From Caballeronia mineralivorans PML1(12) (GTDB lineage Bacteria; Pseudomonadota; Gammaproteobacteria; Burkholderiales; Burkholderiaceae), in contig NZ_AEJF01000134.1 of the NCBI RefSeq assembly GCF_001028175.1, positions 1-62,222 on the forward strand: a stretch of 62,222 nucleotides of DNA, in the 5' to 3' direction. Position 1 is the stretch's first letter, and each line of letters starts with the position of its first letter. The position numbers and the translations under genes were made by a program. This document shows positions 50,808 to 58,667 of this stretch, one piece after another. The notes under the pieces are model-generated. The model saw only the letters and a list, made by a program, of their open reading frames with translations, was not told where the DNA came from and ran no database searches.

Positions 50808-51581
50808 ATGAAAAGCGCGTCCTACCTGCCAGAAGCTGAGGCTATTCCTGAGTACGCATGGTCGATCTTCCCATCGGGCGAGAGCCTTCTGATTATCGAG
50901 GTGGCGGGAACCGACCGCATCGTGCAGAACCAGCTTGCGCGGAACTTTGCAGCGTGCGTGGCGGCCGCGCAGCTTGCCTGTGTGATCGATATCACGCCTG
51001 CCATGACGACTGTCGGCATTCACTATGCGCCGTCGCGGGTTCCGCTGTCACATCCGGCAGAGGCGCCTTACGACGCGCTGGTGAAAGTAGTGACCGGCCT
51101 GCTGGAACGCGCAACTGCAGCGCAGCCCAAGTCGGCGCGCATCGTGGAGATCCCCGTGTGCTATGGCGGGGAGCACGGACCGGATCTTGAAAACGTCGCT
51201 CGTTCGTGCGGTCTCTCCAGCGATGAAGTCATCGCGTTGCACAGCGAGTCGCTGCTGGATGTGATGCTGCTCGGCTTTGCCCCCGGACATCCGTACATCG
51301 GCATGTTCGACGAACGCCTGTCGCCGCCCCGGCGCGCAACACCTCGCGTGGCGGTCGCGCCTGGCTCCGTGGGTCTCGCAAACCGGCAAAGCGTCATCTA
51401 TCCGATGACCATGCCGGGCGGCTGGAATCTGATCGGCCGGACCCCCAGTCTGATGTTCGATGCATCGCGCGATACACCCTGTCTTGTGAATGCCGGCGAC
51501 CGGATCCGCTTCGTGCCGATCACGCCGAAGCAATTCCAGGCATGTCAATCGACGGATCGGCATGCGAGGGCAGCTCGATGA
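50808..51581 (+). CDS. pxpB: 5-oxoprolinase subunit PxpB (KipI-like)
   Basis: A 257-aa protein of the allophanate-hydrolase-subunit-1 family. In E. coli, PxpA, PxpB and PxpC together hydrolyse 5-oxoproline to glutamate using ATP. The signature GFAPGHPYIGMFDERL is at about 163-178, and GSVGLANRQSVIYPMTMPGGWNLIGRTP follows. It overlaps pxpC by four bases (ATGA), so the subunits are translated together. PxpA is not encoded in this cluster. The ATG at 50808 is the natural start. The pseudogene remnant lies just upstream. Confidence 0.93.
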   Translation: MKSASYLPEAEAIPEYAWSIFPSGESLLIIEVAGTDRIVQNQLARNFAACVAAAQLACVIDITPAMTTVGIHYAPSRVPLSHPAEAPYDALVKVVTGLLERATAAQPKSARIVEIPVCYGGEHGPDLENVARSCGLSSDEVIALHSESLLDVMLLGFAPGHPYIGMFDERLSPPRRATPRVAVAPGSVGLANRQSVIYPMTMPGGWNLIGRTPSLMFDASRDTPCLVNAGDRIRFVPITPKQFQACQSTDRHARAAR

Positions 51582-52528
51582 GTATCGAGGTCATCAAGCC
51601 GGGTGCGTTGAGCACGTTTCAGGACCTCGGCCGCGTGGGATATCAGCATCTCGGCATTCCGGTCAACGGCGTGATGGATGAACGGGCGCATCGGCTGGCC
51701 AATGCACTGGTCGGCAACCCGCCCGCCACGCCGACGCTCGAAATTACGCTGATGGGGCCGACGCTCAGGTTTCACGACACGGCAACGATCGCGTTCAGCG
51801 GCGGCAATCTCGACTGCCAACTCGACGGACAGCCGCTCTTTAGCCATTGCGCCTTGAATGTGCCCGCAGGCGGCGAGATCTCGTTTGGCGATCGCCGAAC
51901 GGGGCTACGCACCTACCTTGCCGTGCGCGGCGGCTTCGCCATCGAACCGGTCATGGGCAGCACGAGTACGTTCGCCCGCGGCGGTTACGGCGGCCACGCC
52001 GGTCGCCCCCTGAAGAAAGGCGACAAGCTGGTCACGCGGGAAAGCACGCCATGGCATAGCCGCTCACTCTTTTCGGAAACGGTCTTTGCCGACGACGTAC
52101 TGTCATCGAATAACGCGCCGATCAGGATCACACGAGGGCGCGAATGGCGATATTTCACGGCGGATGCACAGCGGGCGCTCGAACATCAAACGTACAGGAT
52201 CACTGCGCAATCCGACCGCATGGGTTATCGCCTGCAAGGCCCGGAACTAGGCCTCGTGGCTCCCCGGGAAATGGTGTCCGAGGCGGTGGCTTTCGGCGCG
52301 ATCCAGGTGCCCGCCGATGGCCAGCCGATCATCCTGATGGCGGACCGCCAGACGACCGGAGGCTATCCGAAGATCGCGCACGTGTGCGCCGTCGACTTGC
52401 CACGTCTCGCTCAGCAGATACCCGGAGACAGCGTCCGCTTCGCGCTGGTCGACCTGGCCGAGGCGCAGCGCCTTCTTCTATCGCAGGAAGGCAGCTTCGC
52501 GCAGTTGGAGCAACTGTGTCATGCGTAA
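51578..52528 (+). CDS. pxpC: 5-oxoprolinase subunit PxpC (KipA-like)
   Basis: A 316-aa protein of the biotin-dependent carboxyltransferase/allophanate hydrolase subunit 2 family. Conserved: STFQDLGRVGYQHLGIPVNGVMDERAHRLANALVGN at the N-terminus, FARGGYGGHAGRPLKKGD in the middle and LMADRQTTGGYPKIAHV toward the end. It partners PxpB in the ATP-dependent 5-oxoprolinase. The start at 51578 overlaps the pxpB stop and has GAGGG upstream. The frame continues upstream within pxpB without meaning. Confidence 0.93.
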   Translation: MSIEVIKPGALSTFQDLGRVGYQHLGIPVNGVMDERAHRLANALVGNPPATPTLEITLMGPTLRFHDTATIAFSGGNLDCQLDGQPLFSHCALNVPAGGEISFGDRRTGLRTYLAVRGGFAIEPVMGSTSTFARGGYGGHAGRPLKKGDKLVTRESTPWHSRSLFSETVFADDVLSSNNAPIRITRGREWRYFTADAQRALEHQTYRITAQSDRMGYRLQGPELGLVAPREMVSEAVAFGAIQVPADGQPIILMADRQTTGGYPKIAHVCAVDLPRLAQQIPGDSVRFALVDLAEAQRLLLSQEGSFAQLEQLCHA

Positions 52529-52604
52529 TCGCGATTTGAATCGCGACTTCGACCGCGATCCCGGCGGGACGAGTCTATCTTTCACCCCCACAACGGAACG
52601 CACA

Positions 52605-53927
52605 ATGTCCCACGCCCCAACAGCCGCCTTTAACGAAGACATTCCGCCTGCGTCCCTTCCGGCCAAACACGTCGCTCGCAAGGCCGCGACTGCCGCCGCC
52701 GTCGGAACCGCGATCGAGTACTACGAATTCGGCGTGTACGGATACATGGCCGCGGTAATCGGGCCGCTGTTCTTTCCGTCGGACAATCCGACTGCGGCAC
52801 TGCTTTCGATCCTGGCGATCTTCGGCAGTGCATTCCTCATGCGCCCAGTTGGCGGAATCGTGCTGGGGCGCCTTGGCGACAAGCTCGGGCGCCGCGCAAT
52901 CCTGCTGGTGACCGTTATCGGCATGGGTGTCGCGACCGCCGTCATTGGCCTGCTGCCGACCGCAGCGAGCGCGGGTGTGTTCGCTCCGGCGGCGCTGCTG
53001 GTCGTGCGTCTCGTGCAGGGATTTTTCTCAGGAGCGGAAGTGACCGGTGCTGCCGCTTACGTCGCGGAGTCGGCGCCTCACGGACGGCGCGGATTCTACG
53101 GCGCATTCACGCCCGTCGGTGTGGCTCTCGGTGGCGCGCTTGCTGCGGCAGTGTGCGGGTTGACTACGGCTGCCATCAGTTCGTCGCAGTTGCATGACTG
53201 GGGCTGGCGGATTCCTTTCCTTGCGGCGGTTCCGCTCGTGCTGATATCGGCTTATGTGCGCAAACGCGTGGAGGAGTCGGTCGCGTTCAAGAAGACGCTC
53301 GAACACAGCGAGCCGCTGAAGGCGCCGCTCAATGAAGTGTTCGCGCACCATCGTGCCGCCATGCTCAAGGTCTTCCTGATTTCGTTCGGGCAGAACGCCG
53401 GGTATTGGGTAGGTTTCGTCTTCATGACCATCTACATGACCACGTACCTGAAGTACGACAAGACAAGCGTCTACTGGATCATGTCGATCGTCAGCATGTC
53501 GATGGCTGTTCTGATGCCCCTGTGGGGAGGACTTTCGGACCGTATCGGGCGTCGTCGCGTGCTGGCGATCGGCTTTGTCGGATACATCGTGCTGGTGTTC
53601 CCGATGATGATGCTCATGAACCATCAGAATCTCGCTCTTGCCTTCCTTGCAATGTTTATCGTCGCCCTGCCGATGCCTGTTGTTCAATCGGTTGGTTATC
53701 CTACTTATGCCGAGCAATTCCCGACGCGGGTGCGCCACACCGGGATGGCCTTCAGCTTCAATTTCGGCGCCATGCTCGGCGGCGGCGTGACGCCTTACAT
53801 TGCGACTGCGCTGATCGGCAAGACCGGCAACCTGTTGAGTCCAGCGTTCCTGCTGGTTGGCGCGGCGGCAATCGGTTTGTTGACGCTTTCCAGGACGCGT
53901 GAGACCGCAGACTCCTCCTTGCTGTAA
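52605..53927 (+). CDS. MFS transporter, metabolite:H+ symporter (MHS) type
   Basis: A 440-aa inner-membrane carrier with 12 helices. AVGTAIEYYEFGVYGYMAAVIGPLFFPSDNP starts helix 1, and MRPVGGIVLGRLGDKLGRR is the MHS signature. VQGFFSGAEVTGAAAYVAE marks helix 5. The start at 52605 is chosen from family length; an in-frame ATG at 52521 overlapping the pxpC stop is possible. It is placed between PxpC and the DUF1445 protein, so it probably imports 5-oxoproline or D-glutamate-related acids (inference). Confidence 0.87.
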   Translation: MSHAPTAAFNEDIPPASLPAKHVARKAATAAAVGTAIEYYEFGVYGYMAAVIGPLFFPSDNPTAALLSILAIFGSAFLMRPVGGIVLGRLGDKLGRRAILLVTVIGMGVATAVIGLLPTAASAGVFAPAALLVVRLVQGFFSGAEVTGAAAYVAESAPHGRRGFYGAFTPVGVALGGALAAAVCGLTTAAISSSQLHDWGWRIPFLAAVPLVLISAYVRKRVEESVAFKKTLEHSEPLKAPLNEVFAHHRAAMLKVFLISFGQNAGYWVGFVFMTIYMTTYLKYDKTSVYWIMSIVSMSMAVLMPLWGGLSDRIGRRRVLAIGFVGYIVLVFPMMMLMNHQNLALAFLAMFIVALPMPVVQSVGYPTYAEQFPTRVRHTGMAFSFNFGAMLGGGVTPYIATALIGKTGNLLSPAFLLVGAAAIGLLTLSRTRETADSSLL

Positions 53928-53978
53928 ATGCCATCGCGCAACACGAATCTCAACGCAATCCTGCTTGAAGGACCTGTC

Positions 53979-54803
53979 ATGAACCAGGCAATTGGCGCAT
54001 CGCCGGGCAGCGTCCTGGCCGGCTTGGCTTCCACGCCTCGCGGTGCGAGAGCCCTTATTCGTGCCGGCTTCAACGGCAATACGAGCGGTATGGCTCCCGG
54101 CTTCGCACAGGGCAACCTCGTGGTTCTGCCGCAATCGTGGGCTGACGATTTCATCGCGTACTGCCATGCCAATCCCACACCTTGCCCGCTCATCGGAATG
54201 ACCGACCTCGGGAGCAGCCTTGTTCCGATGTTGGGCGACGACGTCGACCTGCGCACCGATATTCCGCGCTACCGGGTCTGGCGCGACGGCATACTCGTGG
54301 AGGAACTGACGGATATCTCCGCGATCTGGCAGGAGGACTTCGTTGGTTTCGTGCTTGGCTGTTCGCTGTCATTCGAGCACGCGCTGGAATCTGCAGGTTT
54401 GCGGGTGCGGCACGTGGACGAAGGTAAGGTCGTTCCAATGTACCGCACCTCCATTCAGACGCAATCCGCTGGCGCTTTTCGCGGGCCGATGGTCGTATCG
54501 ATGCGGCCGTACACGCCGGCTGAGGCGGCGATCGCGTATGAGGTTTGCCGGAAGTTACCGGGCGCGCACGGTGCGCCCGTCCATATGGGTGACCCTGCGT
54601 TGATCGGGATTGCGAATGTGGACTTACCCGATGAGGGCGAACCGACCGAGGTCCGCGCCGGAGAGATTCCTGTTTTCTGGGGCTGCGGAGTGACGCCCCA
54701 GGCAGCGGCGATGGAAGCACGGCCGCCGATATGCATCACTCACGCCCCGGGTTACATGCTGATTTGCGATGTAAGGACGGAGGATCTAACACTCATTCGA
54801 TAG
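53979..54803 (+). CDS. DUF1445 / D-glutamate cyclase family protein (YcsI-like)
   Basis: A 274-aa putative hydro-lyase of the DUF1445 family. The mammalian DGLUCY relative converts D-glutamate to 5-oxo-D-proline. Hallmarks: RAGFNGNTSGMAPGFAQGNLVVLP (about 27-50), VGFVLGCSLSFEHALESAG (about 120), GPMVVSMRP (about 170) and the C-terminal FWGCGVTPQAAAMEARPPICITHAPGYM. The ATG at 53979 follows GAAGGAC; an ATG directly after the MFS stop (53928) is the alternative. Clustering with PxpB/PxpC supports a 5-oxoproline link: it would make the substrate of the neighbouring oxoprolinase. Confidence 0.87.
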   Translation: MNQAIGASPGSVLAGLASTPRGARALIRAGFNGNTSGMAPGFAQGNLVVLPQSWADDFIAYCHANPTPCPLIGMTDLGSSLVPMLGDDVDLRTDIPRYRVWRDGILVEELTDISAIWQEDFVGFVLGCSLSFEHALESAGLRVRHVDEGKVVPMYRTSIQTQSAGAFRGPMVVSMRPYTPAEAAIAYEVCRKLPGAHGAPVHMGDPALIGIANVDLPDEGEPTEVRAGEIPVFWGCGVTPQAAAMEARPPICITHAPGYMLICDVRTEDLTLIR

Positions 54804-54950
54804 TGTTGGACGGTAGCTCACATCCTTTGAAAGAAACGAAGGGCGCCCCGCACAGTGGCTGATAATGGTAAAGAAAACAGCTAGGACAGACCGCGCAAAG
54901 GCCCGAGCAGCAACAACCCGGCATCGACCCAGCCCAACGAGCGCCAGAAC

Positions 54951-54976
54951 CCCAAAACCCGTCCACCGGCGCGAGC
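54951..54976 (-). repeat. 26-bp dispersed repeat, copy 2
   Basis: Opposite-strand copy of 34068-34093, identical over 26 bp by eye. It lies in the 290-bp gap between the DUF1445 gene and the glyoxalase gene, amid A/C-rich sequence. No gene is seen in that gap. Confidence 0.75.
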
Positions 54977-55093
54977 GAAAACCCTCCCTCTAGGTGTTTA
55001 ACCCGACCAAACCAAACCCTCGTAACAACCCGCTATTACCCGCTTTTGTGTCAACGTTGCATACTGAAGTGACGCTACGACACGAGTCCGCGC

Positions 55094-55489
55094 ATGTCCA
55101 AATTCCTTCACCTCATGATCCGCGTTGAATCGCTGGATCGCTCTATTGCGTTCTATCAAAACGCCTTCGGTATGCGCGAGTCGCATCGCCTTGACTTCGA
55201 TACCTTCACGCTCGTTTATCTCCGCGATCCCGAGAGTGGCGCCGAGATCGAACTCACTTTGAACAAAGGCACAACCACGCCATACACCCACGGCACCGGC
55301 TACGGTCACGTAGCGTTTGCCGTCGACGATATCGAAGCATTCCGTGACCGTCTGCTGAGCCTGGGCCTGCAACCGGGCGACCTGAAATCGCTAACGCATA
55401 ACGGCGCTATCGCCGCGCGCTTTTTCTTCATCACCGATCCCGACGGTTACAAGATCGAGGTGTTATCCAGGGAGGGTCACTACGTATGA
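55094..55489 (+). CDS. gloA: Lactoylglutathione lyase (glyoxalase I)
   Basis: A 131-aa VOC-fold metalloenzyme that isomerises the methylglyoxal-glutathione hemithioacetal to S-lactoylglutathione. Metal ligands fit HLMIRV (His about 6), AEIELTLN (Glu about 56), YGHVAFAV (His about 75) and GYKIEVLS (Glu about 123). The length and the start MSKFLHLMIRVESLDRSIAFYQNAFGM are those of bacterial GloA. It is monocistronic, about 40 bp upstream of the dehydrogenase small-subunit gene, but the ribosome site is weak. Confidence 0.92.
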   Translation: MSKFLHLMIRVESLDRSIAFYQNAFGMRESHRLDFDTFTLVYLRDPESGAEIELTLNKGTTTPYTHGTGYGHVAFAVDDIEAFRDRLLSLGLQPGDLKSLTHNGAIAARFFFITDPDGYKIEVLSREGHYV

Positions 55490-55530
55490 ACTGAGGTTGC
55501 TGCAGTACAAAATATAAAAGGAGACAAATC

Positions 55531-56163
55531 ATGCCAAAGGCAATCCCCATTGCCATAGTCGCCGCCGAGACCTTCACCGGATCGACGGGCGATGCGATCC
55601 CCGCTGTGTCGTCTGCGCGCGTAAGCCGCAGGCACTTCCTCAAAGGTTCCGTGGTGCTGTCCGGTTTGCTGGTAGCCGGCACCCCGATCGCCCTGCTTGC
55701 GCCGAGCCGAGCCTGGGCGGTGGAACTGAGCCATATCGATCAAAACCAGGCTGACGCCATCATGGTGCTCGCGCGCACGCTCTACCCGCACAAGACGCTG
55801 CCGGATGCGGTCTACGCGCTCGCGGTGAAAGATGTGGATGCAAAAGCCACCGACCCGAAGACCGCCGATGTCATCAAGACCGGCGTGGCGAAACTGAACG
55901 ACGCGGCGTCCGGCAAATGGAATGACACCGCAAGCCTCTCGGACGCGCAGCGCACTTCAATTGTCCAAGCGAACCAGGCCGATCCGTTCGTCCAACTGGT
56001 GCGTGGCCAGTGCATCACCTCGCTGTACAACAACGATATGGCGTTTGCCCATTTCGGATACGAAGGTGAAGCGTTCAGCAAGGGCGGCTACGTTTACCGC
56101 GGCTTCAACGACCTGAACTGGTTGCCCAATCCGCCCGCCGACGCAAGTCCGCCGGTTGCCTGA
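55531..56163 (+). CDS. Tat-exported small subunit of GMC-type sugar/alcohol dehydrogenase
   Basis: A 210-aa protein with a twin-arginine signal (SRRHFLKGSVVLSGLLVAGTPIALLAPSRAWA, about 32-63) preceded by an unusual 30-residue leader. The mature part matches the gamma subunit of Burkholderia FAD glucose dehydrogenase / gluconate dehydrogenase subunit 3, which chaperones export of the flavoprotein that has no signal of its own. The C-terminal region is FAHFGYEGEAFSKGGYVYRGFNDLNWLPNPP. AAAGGAG precedes the ATG. It is 39 bp upstream of the catalytic subunit. Confidence 0.87.
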   Translation: MPKAIPIAIVAAETFTGSTGDAIPAVSSARVSRRHFLKGSVVLSGLLVAGTPIALLAPSRAWAVELSHIDQNQADAIMVLARTLYPHKTLPDAVYALAVKDVDAKATDPKTADVIKTGVAKLNDAASGKWNDTASLSDAQRTSIVQANQADPFVQLVRGQCITSLYNNDMAFAHFGYEGEAFSKGGYVYRGFNDLNWLPNPPADASPPVA

Positions 56164-56202
56164 GATCCGGGCGCACACCTGATACCTGCCGAGGAGGCAA
56201 GC

Positions 56203-57771
56203 ATGGCTAAGTTCGACTACAACGACGACTCCGTTGTCGTGATTGTCGGTTCGGGCGCGGGCGGCGGGACGCTGGCGAACGAGTTGTGTCAGAAAGGCGT
56301 GAAAGTGGTCGTGCTGGAGGCTGGCAAGCGCCAGTCGTCGGCCACGTTCATCAACGACGAATGGAAGTCGTTCGGGCAACTCGCCTGGACCGACAAACGC
56401 ACCACGTCCGGTAACTGGCGCGTCGCCAAGGACTTCCCGGAATTACCAGCGTGGGTCTGCAAGACAGTGGGCGGCACGACCACGCACTGGGCCGGCGCGT
56501 CGCTGCGGTTTCACGAGCACGAGTTCAAGGCGCGCACGACCTATGGTTCCGTCGATCAGGCGAACCTGCTCGACTGGCCGATCACACTCACCGATCTCGA
56601 ACCGTACTACGCCCGCGCCGAGAACAAGATGGGCGTCACGCGCACGAACGGCATTCCGGGCCTGCCGGGCAACAACAACTTCAAGATCATGTACGACGGC
56701 GCGACGAAGGTCGGCTATAAAAGCTGCAATACCGGCCACATGGCGATCAACAGCCGCCCGCGCGCCGGGCGCGGCCGTTGCATGCAACTCGGCTTCTGCT
56801 TCCAGGGCTGCAAGTCGGGCGCAAAATGGTCGACGCTCTACACCGAGATTCCCGCTGGCGAAGCCACCGGCAGGCTCGAATTGCGTCCCGAATCGCATGT
56901 GATGCGCATCGAGACGAACGCGGCCGGCAAGGCCAGCAGCGTGGTCTATATGGACGCCGACGGCAAACAGCAACGCCAGCGTGCGCGCGTGGTGTGCGTT
57001 GCGGGGAACTCGATAGAAACACCGCGCCTGTTGCTGCTCTCGGAATCATCGAAGCACCCTGACGGCCTCGCGAACAGTTCGGGCCAGGTTGGCCGCAACT
57101 ACATGCGGCACACCACCGGCTCGGTATTCGGCGTGTTCAAGGAACCCGTGCATTTTTATCGCGGCACGGTGATGGCAGGCATCGTCACGGATGAAGCCGG
57201 GTTCAATCCGAAGCGCGGATTTGCGGGCGGTTACGAGCTGGAAACGATCTCGCTCGGCCTGCCGTTCGCGGCGGCGTTCTTCGACCCTGGCGCGTGGGGA
57301 TCGGACTTTACCTACTATATGGATAACTACGCAAATACGGCGGGCATGTGGATTGTCGGCGAGGACATGCCGCATGAGTCCAACCGCGTCACGCTGAATC
57401 ACGACGTGAAGGATCAGGTCGGGTTGCCAGTCGCAAACGTCCATTACGACGATCATCCGAACGACATCGCCATGCGCGATCATGCGTACAAGCAAGGCGA
57501 AGCAATCTACGCGGCAGCCGGGGCAACGAAGACGCTACGCACGCCGCCCTATCCTTCCACGCACAATCTGGGCACCTGTCGGATGAGCGCGAAAGCCAGC
57601 GACGGCGTCTGTAACAAACACGGCCAGGCCTTCGATGTGCCAAACTTGTTCATCTCCGACGGCAGTCAGTTCACCACGAGCGCGGCTGAAAATCCAACGC
57701 TGACGATTGTGTCGCTGGCGATCCGGCAATCGGACTACATCGCGGACCAGATGAAACGCCGCAGCATCTAG
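56203..57771 (+). CDS. GMC-family FAD-dependent dehydrogenase (sugar/gluconate type), catalytic subunit
   Basis: A 522-aa flavoprotein. The FAD-binding GxGxxG region is VVIVGSGAGGGTLANELCQKG (about 10-30). The central cysteine set CMQLGFCFQGCKSGAKWST (about 193-211) resembles the iron-sulfur segment of FAD-glucose, sorbitol and gluconate dehydrogenases. The C-terminal HNLGTCRMS and NLFISDGSQFTTSAAENPTLTIVSLA hold the catalytic region. It lacks a signal peptide and is probably exported with the Tat small subunit. Electrons should pass to cytochrome c; a monoheme cytochrome is encoded two genes on, instead of the usual triheme subunit. GAGGAGG precedes the start. Confidence 0.89.
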   Translation: MAKFDYNDDSVVVIVGSGAGGGTLANELCQKGVKVVVLEAGKRQSSATFINDEWKSFGQLAWTDKRTTSGNWRVAKDFPELPAWVCKTVGGTTTHWAGASLRFHEHEFKARTTYGSVDQANLLDWPITLTDLEPYYARAENKMGVTRTNGIPGLPGNNNFKIMYDGATKVGYKSCNTGHMAINSRPRAGRGRCMQLGFCFQGCKSGAKWSTLYTEIPAGEATGRLELRPESHVMRIETNAAGKASSVVYMDADGKQQRQRARVVCVAGNSIETPRLLLLSESSKHPDGLANSSGQVGRNYMRHTTGSVFGVFKEPVHFYRGTVMAGIVTDEAGFNPKRGFAGGYELETISLGLPFAAAFFDPGAWGSDFTYYMDNYANTAGMWIVGEDMPHESNRVTLNHDVKDQVGLPVANVHYDDHPNDIAMRDHAYKQGEAIYAAAGATKTLRTPPYPSTHNLGTCRMSAKASDGVCNKHGQAFDVPNLFISDGSQFTTSAAENPTLTIVSLAIRQSDYIADQMKRRSI

Positions 57772-57833
57772 CTTTCTCTAGCGTGCGCAGGAGCCGTCGC
57801 CCGGCGGTTCCTGCTTCTTTTTGAGGAGATATC

Positions 57834-58157
57834 ATGTGCAGAATCTACGCTCAAACCGATCCGATTCTCTATGAATGCCGCGCGCGCTCTGTACGCATCA
57901 GCGGCGTGACGACCACTATCCGGCTGGAAAACCTGTTCTGGCAGACGCTGTCCGAACTCGCCGCCGACAACGACATGACGACCAACCAGCTCATCGCGAA
58001 GTTGCATGAAGAGGTCACGCAGCATCTGGGCGAAACGACGAATTTCGCGTCGTTCCTGCGCGTAACCTGTCTTCGATATCAAGGGCTAAGAGCGAATGCA
58101 TCGATGGATTTTCGCAGCCACGTGGCAGCCGCGGCGACTGACAAGGTGGCAGGCTGA
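57834..58157 (+). CDS. Ribbon-helix-helix domain protein (RHH_4 type)
   Basis: A 107-aa protein whose middle, about 20-85 (RSVRISGVTTTIRLENLFWQTLSELAADN and LIAKLHEEVTQHLGETTNFASFLRVTCLRYQ), matches the RHH_4 group of ribbon-helix-helix proteins, usually DNA-binding. It starts MCRIYAQTDPILYECRARSV and has a good TTGAGGAG site. It lies between the GMC subunit (62 bp) and the cytochrome (3 bp), so a regulator is embedded in a respiratory enzyme operon. It may repress this operon; its target is not visible. Confidence 0.82.
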   Translation: MCRIYAQTDPILYECRARSVRISGVTTTIRLENLFWQTLSELAADNDMTTNQLIAKLHEEVTQHLGETTNFASFLRVTCLRYQGLRANASMDFRSHVAAAATDKVAG

Positions 58158-58160
58158 CCG

Positions 58161-58499
58161 ATGACAAAATGGCCAGGCAGTCTATTCAGTCTATTACTAG
58201 CTGCATTCGCACTGACGGCGCACGCAGCGCCTGACGGCGCGGCGGCGGCGTCGATCGTGCAAAAGAACAACTGTCTTTCCTGCCATGCCGTGGATTCGCA
58301 GGTTGTCGGGCCGGCGTATCGGGAGATCGCGAAGAAGTATCGCGGCGATGCCACGGCGCCGGACAAACTCTTCGCCAAGGTCCGCAATGGCGGAGCCTTC
58401 GTTTGGGGCGAAGTTCCCATGCCCCCGAACCCGGGTATCAGCGACGCCGACCTGCATACCGTGATCGCGTGGATTTTGGCCGGCGCGCCTGACCACTGA
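58161..58499 (+). CDS. Monoheme class I cytochrome c
   Basis: A 112-aa periplasmic cytochrome. It has a signal peptide (MTKWPGSLFSLLLAAFALTAHAA), then one heme-binding CxxCH (NNCLSCHAVDSQVVGPAYREIAKKY, about 36) and a methionine ligand in VPMPPN (about 90), as in c-551/c5 types. It starts 3 bp after the RHH gene and completes the operon. It is likely the electron acceptor for the GMC dehydrogenase, although it lacks the three hemes and membrane anchor of the usual beta subunit. Confidence 0.9.
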   Translation: MTKWPGSLFSLLLAAFALTAHAAPDGAAAASIVQKNNCLSCHAVDSQVVGPAYREIAKKYRGDATAPDKLFAKVRNGGAFVWGEVPMPPNPGISDADLHTVIAWILAGAPDH

Positions 58500-58511
58500 A
58501 TCTGCTTGCAC

Positions 58512-58536
58512 CGGTGCGCTCCCTCCGGGCGCACCG
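58512..58536 (+). terminator. Hairpin after cytochrome gene
   Basis: CGGTGCGC/GCGCACCG, a perfect 8-bp stem with a 9-base loop, 12 bp after the cytochrome stop, followed by TTAT. Probable end of the dehydrogenase operon. Confidence 0.6.
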
Positions 58537-58667
58537 TTATCCCTCATCTAGGTAAAACCCCTGATTCCGCGTGCCCTTCTCACGCACTACTCTCGCGTCA
58601 CCGGTAAACAGAACGTCGTTCTACCAGATAGAACAACATAAAAGCGAGACACCCATAGGAGGATTCC

